DNA of 64,000 nt from the NCBI GenBank assembly GCA_028033615.1, contig JAOFDG010000001.1:1-64000 (forward strand), read 5' to 3'. Positions within the stretch are counted from its first letter, which is position 1. Every line of letters begins with the position of its first letter. The translations under genes were made by a program, and so were the position numbers. The DNA comes from Verrucomicrobiales bacterium (GTDB lineage: Bacteria > Verrucomicrobiota > Verrucomicrobiia > Verrucomicrobiales > DEV007). Of this stretch, positions 35,236-43,085 are shown one piece after another. Under the pieces are notes generated by a model. That model was not told the origin of the DNA. It searched no databases and saw only the letters and a list, made by a program, of their open reading frames with translations.

Positions 35236-36441
35236 TTATTGCCTTATCAGGCTCATTTTGCTTTTCTCAACCTTAAGAGCGCGAGAATCTTTTGCTAATT
35301 CATCAAACTCTTGAGATTTTATTCTAACACTAATAATATAGGGCTCTTCCCCTTTTTCCCAATGACCATAAGTTGTCGTAAGAATGGTTCCGTCTCTTAG
35401 CAATTCAACTCCCGGATATGTAGTATCCCAACCTTTTTTGTTATCCGCCACTTTAATGACGTACTGACCAGAGTTTCCTTCAATTATATCGTCATATGTT
35501 CCAACCCATGCAGCCCAGTCGCCCTCATGAGGGATCGGACTCTTATCAACTCCTAATTTTGAGCCTATCGCGGTCTTGCAACGAAAAGAAATAAAAAGCC
35601 TTCCATCTGGAAGGTATTTTGCGGTGTGTCTATCTCCAGTTAACGTTATGGGTAATTCTTTCGGCTTCGACCAAGTCTTTCCTTCATCATTAGATAATAT
35701 GAGATACGAATTTTTTTGTCTCGAATTCTCTCTTAGGAGAACACATAGTTGCCGTTTATCTGGAGATCTGATTGCACCTGGTTCGCAGAGGTGAATAAAA
35801 CTTGAGGAAAAAATTTCTTTGGGGTTTTGCCATGTCATTCCTCCATCAGTTGATAATGAGCTGTACAAAGTAAACATTACAGGATTTTGTTTTTTTGAAC
35901 CCTCCGCAATGAACCTTCCATCGTCATGGAAAAGGGCTCGGTAATGCCCAGGATTTTTTAAGTCTTTAATCATTGTTCCCATAGCCACTATGCCGCCAAA
36001 GTCCCCGATAGGATTAAGTTCTGACCATGTCTTACCATTGTTTTCACTGGTAGCCATTCTAATTGGGTATAGCCCTGAAAACATGACAATCCTTTCTTTT
36101 CCCTTTTGATCTTTAACTTGGAATAGTGTGGGAACCTCTTTTGAGCTGGTCCAATTATTTGGTGTTTCTAAGCGTTCGCTCCAGCTCTTGCCTCCATCAT
36201 CACTTTTCTTGTAAACAATAGCCCCTTTACCATGTCCTTTTGGGTATACGCAAAGGACCGTTTTTCCATCATTTAATAGAGTCGTTGTTGGATGACCTAA
36301 ATATTGACCCTTTTCTTTGTCGACAATGATCTGACGATCCAAGTCTTTTGAAATATCAATGAATCGAATTTCTTTAGCCCATGCTTTTGGGGTAGAGATT
36401 AAAATAATTATTTGGATAAAAAAAGAGAGGGAGAGTTTCAT
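35236..36441 (-). CDS. Secreted sialidase/BNR-repeat-family protein
   Basis: The 401-residue product has a signal peptide (residues 1-22, ending near AWAKE) and a six-bladed propeller with four visible Asp-box (BNR) repeats: S80-W87 (SDDGGKSW), S132-W139 (SENNGKTW), S197-W204 (STDGGMTW) and S250-W257 (SNDEGKTW). Such proteins include exo-alpha-sialidases and related enzymes that cut terminal sugars from glycans, but Asp boxes alone do not prove activity, and I cannot identify the arginine triad with certainty. It is transcribed on the minus strand, upstream of the DUF1553/DUF1501 pair, with which it could form one cluster for glycan degradation. Confidence 0.75.
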   Translation of the reverse strand: MKLSLSFFIQIIILISTPKAWAKEIRFIDISKDLDRQIIVDKEKGQYLGHPTTTLLNDGKTVLCVYPKGHGKGAIVYKKSDDGGKSWSERLETPNNWTSSKEVPTLFQVKDQKGKERIVMFSGLYPIRMATSENNGKTWSELNPIGDFGGIVAMGTMIKDLKNPGHYRALFHDDGRFIAEGSKKQNPVMFTLYSSLSTDGGMTWQNPKEIFSSSFIHLCEPGAIRSPDKRQLCVLLRENSRQKNSYLILSNDEGKTWSKPKELPITLTGDRHTAKYLPDGRLFISFRCKTAIGSKLGVDKSPIPHEGDWAAWVGTYDDIIEGNSGQYVIKVADNKKGWDTTYPGVELLRDGTILTTTYGHWEKGEEPYIISVRIKSQEFDELAKDSRALKVEKSKMSLIRQ

Positions 36442-36592
36442 AACGAGGTTTAAAGAGAGACAAAATGACTCTTTATTGAGATTCTAAATATACTTAAATG
36501 GAACATTATGACCCTATAAGATGCTTTAATTGAATCGAAATATATATCATAACTTCTTTATTATAAACGTTTAGCATGTTACTTATCACTAA

Positions 36593-36625
36593 TTGGCATA
36601 GATATAGCTGTACTATAACAGTACA
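36593..36625 (+). promoter_or_regulatory. Candidate hsp20 promoter with overlapping palindrome
   Basis: TTGGCA at 36593-36598 and TATAAC at 36614-36619 resemble sigma-70 elements, with a short 15-base spacer. The same bases also fit a sigma-54 pattern: GG at 36595-36596 and GC at 36607-36608, in TGGCAT-N7-AGCT with the correct 12-base phasing. The palindrome TGTACT-ATAAC-AGTACA spans 36609-36625 and overlaps the putative start region. All three are sequence matches only; the hsp20 ATG lies 50 bases downstream and has an AAAGGAG ribosome site at 36660-36666. Confidence 0.4.
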
Positions 36626-36675
36626 TTTTAAAAATAAACAATTAACTAATAAAAACAATAAAGGAGAAATATAAT

Positions 36676-37131
36676 ATGAGAAGTCTAATTAAATGGAGCC
36701 CAATAAGTGAATTTCATGACGTTACCAACCAATTATCTAATTTAATGAACTTTGGTCAGAGACCATATTTAAATGATGATGGCCAGGTTAATGAGGAATT
36801 AGATTGGACCCCAGCAGTTAACGTTACAGAAAATGATTTAAGATATAAAATTGATCTAGAAGTTCCAGGAGTAAAAAAAGAAGACATTCAAGTGGGTGTA
36901 GAAAATGGTAAAATTACTATTACTGGTGAGCGGAAATCGGAGAAAGAAGTCAAAAATGAAAAAATTCACCGAACGGAGTTCTCAGTTGGTAAATTTTCAC
37001 GATCCTTCAAAGTTCCTCAGGATGCTGAATCTAGCGCTATAGCCGCCAAGTTCGAGAATGGAATCCTTGGAGTTTCACTACCAAAAGTTGAATCTTCAAA
37101 GCCCAGAAAGGTGCAAATTGAGGTGAGTTAG
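36676..37131 (+). CDS. Hsp20/alpha-crystallin small heat-shock protein
   Basis: The 151-residue chaperone shows the alpha-crystallin domain from about residue 44: WTPAVNVTENDLRYKIDLEV, PGVKKEDIQVGVENGKITI, RKSEKEV, FSRSFKVPQDAESSAIAA and the GILGVSLPK motif near the C-terminus. A short helical N-terminus (residues 1-40) precedes it and the C-terminus ends with PRKVQIEVS. Small heat-shock proteins hold unfolded proteins as oligomers in the cytoplasm without ATP. The AAAGGAG site ten bases upstream of the ATG is one of the strongest ribosome-binding sites in the window, unlike most neighbouring genes. A terminator follows 42 bases after the stop, so it is likely monocistronic. Confidence 0.95.
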   Translation: MRSLIKWSPISEFHDVTNQLSNLMNFGQRPYLNDDGQVNEELDWTPAVNVTENDLRYKIDLEVPGVKKEDIQVGVENGKITITGERKSEKEVKNEKIHRTEFSVGKFSRSFKVPQDAESSAIAAKFENGILGVSLPKVESSKPRKVQIEVS

Positions 37132-37173
37132 TGATTAAAGTATCAATTCTTCTGAGTTGATAATAGCTGAGTG

Positions 37174-37211
37174 CCCGTGTTCGGATATTGATTTTCGAGC
37201 ACGGGTTTTTT
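37174..37211 (+). terminator. Rho-independent terminator after hsp20
   Basis: The stem CCCGTGTTCG (37174-37183) pairs with CGAGCACGGG (37196-37205), with one GT wobble, around a 12-base loop. It is followed directly by TTTTTT at 37206-37211. This is a strong terminator for hsp20, isolating it from the ABC transporter operon that starts 80 bases later. Confidence 0.9.
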
Positions 37212-37290
37212 GTTTCAGGTAAACAGATTTTTTTTTTGATGCTTGTTCTTACCAAATACTGGCACTTAATTTCATTTAAAGAGAATCATA

Positions 37291-38172
37291 ATGTCGAAAG
37301 ACCTGCCCACAGCCGTACAAATTAAAAACCTTACAAAAATCTTTCCTCTTCCTTTCAGGAAAGAAAAGGTAGTGGCAGTCGATAATTTGTCTCTGTCGGT
37401 AAAGCCTGGGGAAGTTTATGGATTAATTGGCCCTAATGGATCCGGGAAAAGTACAACGATGAAAGTGCTTCTTGGGCTGATATCTGCTACTTCCGGAAGC
37501 TCCACTGTCTTTGGTATGAGTAGTACTGAAACAGCTAGTCGTGGTTCAGTTGGGTTTCTTCCTGAAAACCCTTACTTCTATAAGTATCTTACGGGAGCCG
37601 AGACGATAGCCTTTTATGGAAAGCTTTGTGGGCTTAAGCGAAAAGCCATCAAAGAGAGAACATCTGAATTATTAAACTTGGTTGAACTCGAAGGCGCGAG
37701 GGATCGAAGGCTCGCTGGATACTCTAAAGGAATGTTACAAAGAATCGGTTTGGCCCAAGCTCTGGTTGGCAGACCTAAGCTGGTTGTGCTAGATGAGCCG
37801 ACTGCAGGAGTTGATCCAGCGGGATCAAGAAAGATTCGAGACCTAATCATGCAACTGAAAGAACAAGGAATTACTGTAATACTTTCATCTCATCTTTTAG
37901 AGCAAGTTCAGGAAGTTTGTGACAGGGTGGGAATTATTTTTGAAGGTAAGCTGGTTCGTGAAGGAAGCTTGAAAAAGTTAATTGAAATTGAGGATCAGAC
38001 TGAGATCGTTTTGGAAAATGCCGGATCTGATTTATTGAAAAAAATTTCCGATCTAGTTAATCAGGAAAGTGGTGTAAATTTAGTTAGATCGGGTCGACCT
38101 AGAACGACCTTAGAAACCCTCTTTTTGAAGGAGACAGGAGGAGATTCAAAAGATGCTAGAAATGATTCATGA
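37291..38172 (+). CDS. ABC transporter ATP-binding protein (ABC-2 exporter)
   Basis: The 293-residue ATPase has Walker A in GPNGSGKSTTMK, the Q-loop region FLPENPYFYKYLTG, the signature YSKGMLQRIGLAQAL, Walker B LVVLDEPTAGVDP, and the switch histidine in ILSSHLLEQV. A C-terminal extension (about residues 225-293) probably contacts the permease or is regulatory. It powers the permease encoded next, with a four-base overlap (ATGA at 38169-38172), as is usual for coupled translation. The substrate is not evident. An N-terminal segment (residues 9-30) precedes the first strand; a shorter start is possible. The family is of the ABC-2/gliding or drug/lipid exporter type. Confidence 0.93.
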   Translation: MSKDLPTAVQIKNLTKIFPLPFRKEKVVAVDNLSLSVKPGEVYGLIGPNGSGKSTTMKVLLGLISATSGSSTVFGMSSTETASRGSVGFLPENPYFYKYLTGAETIAFYGKLCGLKRKAIKERTSELLNLVELEGARDRRLAGYSKGMLQRIGLAQALVGRPKLVVLDEPTAGVDPAGSRKIRDLIMQLKEQGITVILSSHLLEQVQEVCDRVGIIFEGKLVREGSLKKLIEIEDQTEIVLENAGSDLLKKISDLVNQESGVNLVRSGRPRTTLETLFLKETGGDSKDARNDS

Positions 38173-39095
38173 CAGTTGAAAATAACAAATCAATTGATAA
38201 CGAGCTGAATTCAAAGTTTAAACTTTTTTCACTCTCACGTGTCATGGCTATTGCTATGAATACTTTCACCCAACTGGTTCGGATGAAAGTATTTTACTTT
38301 CTGTTGATCTTTAGTGTTTTAATTATTGGGGCAAATGTATTGTTCCTCAATTTCACTTTTGAGCAGGAGCTTAAGATCCTTCAGGATGTTTCATTTGGGG
38401 CAATGACTCTTTTCGCTAGTATTTTTTCTATCGTTGGAACGGCTTTACTAATTCCTAAGGATATAGAAGATAGAACTCTTTATAGTATTCTTACAAAGCC
38501 AGTACCTAGGTTTGAGTATTTAGTTGGCAAGCTTCTTGGTATTTTGTTTCTTGTCGCAGTCAGTCTGCTCTTGATGTCGATTCTTTTCTTTGCCGTTTTG
38601 TTTGTTAGGCAGCACGGAATCCTTGCAGAAGAGATCAATCAAATGCGTGGCCAGCCCTCTCAAGAACAAATATCTTCATTAAGAGAGGATATTTTTGCTC
38701 AAGGTTTGAGACTCGAACTTATCAATGGTGTCGTTGCGGTTTTTCTAAAAGCCGCTGTGGCTGCTGCTATAGCTCTTGTTGTTTCCACCTTTGCAAGCTC
38801 TACCTTGTTTACCATCATCGTAAGTTTAGTCATCTATTTTATAGGACACGCCCAGTCCATGGCCCTTGATTATTATTTTCCAGAAGGTGATATGCATGGG
38901 GCGTTACAAAGATTCATTGCTGGGATTGTTGCAATTATTTTTCCAAACTTGCAGATCTTTAATGTTGTTGATGGTATTGTCAGTGGGCAATCTGTCCCAA
39001 TGAGTCTGATGTTTCGTCTAACTGGTTTGACGGGTTTTTATCTTTTTATCTATAGTTTTGTAAGTTGGGTAATTTTCGCTAAAAAAGAGCTTTGA
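38169..39095 (+). CDS. ABC-2 type permease
   Basis: The 308-residue protein has six hydrophobic helices: about residues 41-60 (KVFYFLLIFSVLIIGANVLF), 78-98 (GAMTLFASIFSIVGTALLI), 120-147, 185-220, 240-265 and 285-303. It begins with a soluble 35-residue segment and a long, charged loop (HGILAEEINQMRGQPSQEQ) lies between helices three and four. IEDRTLYSILTKPVPR is the conserved coupling segment of ABC-2 permeases. It pairs with the ATPase upstream, overlapping it by four bases, and overlaps the next gene by four bases, so the three are a translationally coupled operon. The exported substrate is unknown. Confidence 0.9.
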   Translation: MTVENNKSIDNELNSKFKLFSLSRVMAIAMNTFTQLVRMKVFYFLLIFSVLIIGANVLFLNFTFEQELKILQDVSFGAMTLFASIFSIVGTALLIPKDIEDRTLYSILTKPVPRFEYLVGKLLGILFLVAVSLLLMSILFFAVLFVRQHGILAEEINQMRGQPSQEQISSLREDIFAQGLRLELINGVVAVFLKAAVAAAIALVVSTFASSTLFTIIVSLVIYFIGHAQSMALDYYFPEGDMHGALQRFIAGIVAIIFPNLQIFNVVDGIVSGQSVPMSLMFRLTGLTGFYLFIYSFVSWVIFAKKEL

Positions 39096-40234
39096 TTATT
39101 GTAATAAAATCAAAATTATTTTCCTGTGGCCGGATTTTGATGATCCTTGCCATATTGGTAGTTTTTGGATTTTTGAGAATACCCTTCGAATCTCAAACTG
39201 AACAAAAATTAAAGGATCTAGGATTTCGGGATTGGGTTCCTAACATGTCGGCTAGGGAGCAACTCACACAAGCAAGTTTTATTGGTGCAATAGGTGGATT
39301 TCGTTCACTGGTTGCAAGTATTTATGATTTACGTGCTCATGAAGCATTTCGAGATAAGGATTGGGGTTCTGTGGAACGGTTCCGCAAAGTGACGACTTCG
39401 CTACAGCCTCGTTTTGCAAAGCATTGGGATTTAGCGGCTTGGGATATGGCATGGAATGCATATGCTTATTATCGTAGCAAATCTGAATTTTCTAAAGATG
39501 ACTTAGAGCTATGGCGAATAGAAAAAATGATTATGCCAAGTTATCTTGAGAAGGGGTTAAGTTTTGCAAAGGAGGGAGCGAAGTGGACTCCAGAGAGCTA
39601 TAGACTGCCGATGGTCATAGGTGATATCTATTCTCAAAAATATAACAATCCAAAACTTGCTTCTGAATGGTATTTTAAATCATCTCAAGCCAAAGATGCG
39701 CCAACTTACATTTATAGGGCTTATGCAACTCAGCTTGCTAAGTGCATTGGTATGGAAGAAGAAGCTTACGAGGTCGTTTCAAATCTTTATAATGATGGAA
39801 AGCTTCGAACTTTGACGCTGCATAGAGATATGGAGAGACTTGAGGGGTACCTTGTAAATGAATTAGTTCAAGCCAAGAGCATTGATGAGCTTAAGGCAAT
39901 GGTGAGAAAAGAAAAATCTAAATACATAATTCATGATGCTATAGCTACTTATTATCTTGAAGAGGAGAATAATATTTCTTTAGCAATTAATGCATATAGA
40001 GAGCTTGTAAAAAATCCAAAAGCTCCTGATTTTTATCGTAGAAAATTTGCTCTGCTAATTGCCAAAGATCCTGCTAATCAAGAACGAGCCTATAAGATTT
40101 TAAAAAAAATGTATTTGTCATCACCTCAAATTTTTAGAAGAGTTGATTTAATAGATCTAAAGAAACTTGAGTCTGAGCTTAATATCCCTACGAAGGAAAA
40201 ACTGATAAAAAGTGAAGATTCGAACAAGCAGTAA
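39092..40234 (+). CDS. Membrane-anchored protein with tetratricopeptide-like repeats, third gene of ABC operon
   Basis: The 380-residue protein opens with a hydrophobic signal anchor (about residues 12-29: RILMILAILVVFGFLRI), followed by a mostly helical domain that looks like TPR repeats (AKHWDLAAWDMAWNAYAYY, ASEWYFKSSQAK, ISLAINAYRELVKNP). It begins at TTG 39092 within the stop of the permease; an ATG at 39140 is a possible later start, but this would cut the anchor. No enzymatic motif is evident. As third gene of the ABC operon, it may serve as a periplasmic partner, but this is inference. Similar proteins next to ABC-2 exporters are found in Verrucomicrobiota; I cannot name a family. Confidence 0.65.
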   Translation: MIIVIKSKLFSCGRILMILAILVVFGFLRIPFESQTEQKLKDLGFRDWVPNMSAREQLTQASFIGAIGGFRSLVASIYDLRAHEAFRDKDWGSVERFRKVTTSLQPRFAKHWDLAAWDMAWNAYAYYRSKSEFSKDDLELWRIEKMIMPSYLEKGLSFAKEGAKWTPESYRLPMVIGDIYSQKYNNPKLASEWYFKSSQAKDAPTYIYRAYATQLAKCIGMEEEAYEVVSNLYNDGKLRTLTLHRDMERLEGYLVNELVQAKSIDELKAMVRKEKSKYIIHDAIATYYLEEENNISLAINAYRELVKNPKAPDFYRRKFALLIAKDPANQERAYKILKKMYLSSPQIFRRVDLIDLKKLESELNIPTKEKLIKSEDSNKQ

Positions 40235-40262
40235 TGTTCACTAATCTAACATCCGCCAACAA

Positions 40263-40985
40263 ATGAAGTTTGCAATTTTTGGTGATATTCATGCAAATCT
40301 TGAGGCTCTCAATGCTGTGTTGGAAGATGCAAAAAATCACGATTGCACCCACTACGTTTGTATTGGAGACATAGTTGGATACAATGCAAATCCACGTGAG
40401 TGCTTGAATATTATTAGAAGCCTAGATTGTCCAGTCGTTAAAGGAAATCATGATGAAGTTGCATCTTCGGATTCAGAATTAGTGGGGCTAAATCCACTTG
40501 CTCAGCACTCCATGCAATGGACTAGAGATAATCTAGATTCTGAAGATAAGTTATACCTAAGAGAATTAAAATTATTACGGCAGGTCAGAGACTTTACTAT
40601 CGTGCATGCTACCTTAGACTCGCCTGCCTCTTGGGGATATGTAACGACGAAGTTTGATGCATTAGAAAGCTTAGGTTACCAATACACTCCTGTTTGTTTT
40701 TTTGGACATACTCATGTTCCAGCTTTTTACGTCAAGTCCTTACGTATTGAAGAGTATACCGGAAAGTCACTAGAAATAGAGCCAGGAAAAAAATATCAAA
40801 TAAATGTTGGTAGCGTCGGACAGCCTCGAGATGGAGACCCAAGATCGTCATATTGTATTTATGACTTAGGAGCTCAGCGAGTCATTAATAGGCGTATTGA
40901 ATATGATATCAAAAGAACCCAAGAAAAAATCTTCGATGAAGGCCTGCCTAAACAGCTTGCAGAACGTTTGAGTGAGGGCAAATAA
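40263..40985 (+). CDS. Metallophosphoesterase family protein (YfcE/MPPE type)
   Basis: All canonical calcineurin-like metal-binding motifs are present in this 240-residue protein: FGDIHANLEAL (D-x-H), CIGDIVGYNANP (GD), KGNHDE (GNH), a histidine in IVHATLDSP and GHTH in FFGHTHVP, and NVGSVGQPRDGDPR close to the end. Binuclear enzymes of this group hydrolyse phosphodiesters or phosphate monoesters, often cyclic nucleotides or diadenosine polyphosphates; the substrate here is not clear. It is cytoplasmic, with no signal sequence. It lies 28 bases after the TPR-like gene on the same strand, and its stop at 40983-40985 adjoins the stop of the convergent serine-hydrolase gene. Confidence 0.9.
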   Translation: MKFAIFGDIHANLEALNAVLEDAKNHDCTHYVCIGDIVGYNANPRECLNIIRSLDCPVVKGNHDEVASSDSELVGLNPLAQHSMQWTRDNLDSEDKLYLRELKLLRQVRDFTIVHATLDSPASWGYVTTKFDALESLGYQYTPVCFFGHTHVPAFYVKSLRIEEYTGKSLEIEPGKKYQINVGSVGQPRDGDPRSSYCIYDLGAQRVINRRIEYDIKRTQEKIFDEGLPKQLAERLSEGK

Positions 40986-42140
40986 TTACTTAGACTTTAA
41001 ACCAAATGCCTTAGCTGACAGGTTTCCAAGCTCGTGTTGTATCGACTTGATAGAACGTCGTTCTATTGGGTGATTGCGATTACTAAAAAGAATAACAAAG
41101 CTCTTCGTGTTTGGGTGAATCCAAACAGATCCTCCTGTCCAACCAGTATGACCAAAAGATTTCATTTTTGGGAAAATATCACCTCTGGCACCAGAATATT
41201 TTGAATCAATGTCCCAGCCAAGACCTCTACTCACTTTGTGTTTAGTAATTGACGTGTGGTTTCTTGTCATCAGCTCAATGCTTTGCTTATTCAATATCCT
41301 AACATTTCCAATTTTTCCGTCATTTACGATCATCCTGCAGAACTTTGCTAGATCATTAGTTGTAGTAAAAAGCCCAGCATGTCCTGCGATTCCTCCCATT
41401 GCTCTCGCTGAAGGATCATGAACAACGCCATGAATCAATAGTCCCTTTTCTTTAGTGGTGGGTGAAATTCTATCGATTAATTTTCGATTTGGTAAGAAGC
41501 ATGTATCTTTCATTTTTAGAGGGTAAAAAATTTCTTTTTCAGAGAATTTTTTCAAGGACAGGCCTGAAACCCGGTTTACGATCTCCCCAAGTAAAATAAA
41601 ATTAACATCACTGTATCTGAATTTTTGACCTGGATTATCAATAACGTTTACCGAGTAGCAAAGGTCGATGGCTTTGTCGTAACCTTCCCACTCTGGTTTT
41701 CTAGGTAGGACTGGAGGCAGTCCTGATGTATGCGTTAGTAATTGCTTTATTGTTATTCTTTTCTTTTGGGTTCCTTCAAATTGAGGCAGATGCTTTATGA
41801 CTTTATCATTAATTGATATCTTGCCTTGGTCAATTAACACCATAATTGATGGAGCTGTCGCCATCACTTTAGTTAGGGATGCGGCATCAAAAATAGTATC
41901 ATTTGTCATCTTTTTAATGGCAGGAGTAATACACTTATTTCCATAAGACTTATGATATGATTTCCCTTCCTTTTCTATCCATAGGACTGCACCAGGAATT
42001 TTTGACTGTGATATTGAATTATTAAGTAGTGAATCAATGGCTACAGTAATTTCTTTTGAAGCTGGTAGTGCTTGCTTAGAAAAACTAGTTATTACTAAAG
42101 TAGAAAGTAGAAAATTGATGGTGGTGATCTTCTTAATCAT
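40986..42140 (-). CDS. Secreted serine hydrolase of the beta-lactamase/EstB type
   Basis: The 384-residue protein has a signal peptide (residues 1-25). The class C beta-lactamase/DD-peptidase fold is supported by the catalytic S-x-x-K in ASLTKVM, YSDVNF in place of YxN (Tyr, Ser, Asp), and a HTGWTGGS in place of the KTG box. Residues GLGWDID and FSNRNHP are typical of family members. These enzymes are DD-peptidases, esterases or beta-lactamases; without KTG, an esterase or peptidase role is more probable. The gene is monocistronic: a strong terminator of the upstream lipoprotein gene lies 20 bases before its start codon. Confidence 0.85.
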   Translation of the reverse strand: MIKKITTINFLLSTLVITSFSKQALPASKEITVAIDSLLNNSISQSKIPGAVLWIEKEGKSYHKSYGNKCITPAIKKMTNDTIFDAASLTKVMATAPSIMVLIDQGKISINDKVIKHLPQFEGTQKKRITIKQLLTHTSGLPPVLPRKPEWEGYDKAIDLCYSVNVIDNPGQKFRYSDVNFILLGEIVNRVSGLSLKKFSEKEIFYPLKMKDTCFLPNRKLIDRISPTTKEKGLLIHGVVHDPSARAMGGIAGHAGLFTTTNDLAKFCRMIVNDGKIGNVRILNKQSIELMTRNHTSITKHKVSRGLGWDIDSKYSGARGDIFPKMKSFGHTGWTGGSVWIHPNTKSFVILFSNRNHPIERRSIKSIQHELGNLSAKAFGLKSK

Positions 42141-42159
42141 TTGTCTATGTTACAAAAAT

Positions 42160-42190
42160 AAAGGTCCTCATTTTGTCAATGAGGACCTTT
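42160..42190 (-). terminator. Rho-independent terminator after the lipoprotein gene
   Basis: A perfect 13-base-pair inverted repeat (42160-42172 and 42178-42190) surrounds a 5-base loop. On the minus strand it follows the stop at 42238 by 47 bases and is followed by a U-rich tract (ATTTTTGT). It would separate the lipoprotein gene from the serine-hydrolase gene. The hairpin is A/T at both ends, so it could also terminate transcription weakly in the plus direction. Confidence 0.85.
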
Positions 42191-42237
42191 GTTTAAAATG
42201 AAATGATGAAATTAATTTATAGTTTAATTTTTTAATA

Positions 42238-42915
42238 TTATTCGTTCTCGTTATCAGCCGCACCCTCCAAAGGCTCTTCCAATCCTCCACCGATTGGAGG
42301 CGTTTCGTTTGCTTGACTTGACTTGCCTGACCACTTTTCCATTAAAGGATCCAAGTCACTCATCCGTTCACCAAATTTTTGTAAAGCAGGGGTAATAATT
42401 TTACCAACCTCTTCATCGCCTAAGAGGAATCCCATAATTCCAGACAATTTTTCTTGGAGCTCTTCTTCAGTCTGCTCGAACAGCGTTATTACTGCCTGAG
42501 CCTCTTGGCCAGTTGGTTTACCTAGAGCTTCCATCTCTGCGGCTATCTTTTCAAAGCTTTCTGCCATATCGTCAAACTTAGCCACTGCAGCTTCGGCGCT
42601 TTCTTTGTCTCTAACTAGCGATAAATTATCAATGAAACCGTTCATTAACTTCATGAGGCTCTTAGCTGTGGAGGAATGTTTACCTAATTTTACATTCTCT
42701 TCCTCAGTAACAACATCTATCTCTAAATCATTGTCTACGGCAGAAGTGGGCTCTTTAGAGGTGTCAGTAGTAGCAGGCTCGATGGAGCTTTCTTCATTAA
42801 GGACCGGAACAGCTTTAACTGTTGATTCTTCTGATACTTTCTCCTCTGGCTCTTGTTTACTACAGCCGATTGCTGTTAGGATTAAAATGGCAAATATGTG
42901 AGAGTATTTTTTCAT
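42238..42915 (-). CDS. Acidic lipoprotein of unknown function
   Basis: The 225-residue protein has a lipoprotein signal: a hydrophobic core (FAILILTAIG) ends in a lipobox with Cys18 (AIGC). After it, residues 19-75 are very acidic and rich in Ser, Thr and Glu, so likely disordered. Residues 80-200 are helical (SLMKLMNGFIDNLSL, AVAKFDDMAESFEKIAAEM, VITLFEQTEEELQEKL), perhaps a coiled-coil bundle. No family is recognised. It is anchored to a membrane by lipid, facing the periplasm. It is followed by a strong terminator and preceded by a 170-base divergent promoter region shared with the holA gene. Confidence 0.65.
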   Translation of the reverse strand: MKKYSHIFAILILTAIGCSKQEPEEKVSEESTVKAVPVLNEESSIEPATTDTSKEPTSAVDNDLEIDVVTEEENVKLGKHSSTAKSLMKLMNGFIDNLSLVRDKESAEAAVAKFDDMAESFEKIAAEMEALGKPTGQEAQAVITLFEQTEEELQEKLSGIMGFLLGDEEVGKIITPALQKFGERMSDLDPLMEKWSGKSSQANETPPIGGGLEEPLEGAADNENE

Positions 42916-43085
42916 GATGATTCTTTATTAGTACTAATCACTTTAGGAAAGATCACAATATTTAGATCTTTTCGGAATGATTTCATTAATAAGGCATTAA
43001 GCATCAAGCTGGGCAAGCACTAAGCGATTTAAGTTGTAACTCTTTTTTTACTTTTATTGTATGCTATTACAGATCAAATTCAGTT

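Noticed and set aside
42927..42938. Perfect 12-base palindrome ATTAGTACTAAT upstream of the lipoprotein gene
   Set aside because: Short AT-rich palindromes are expected by chance in this composition, and no second copy in a comparable position was seen.
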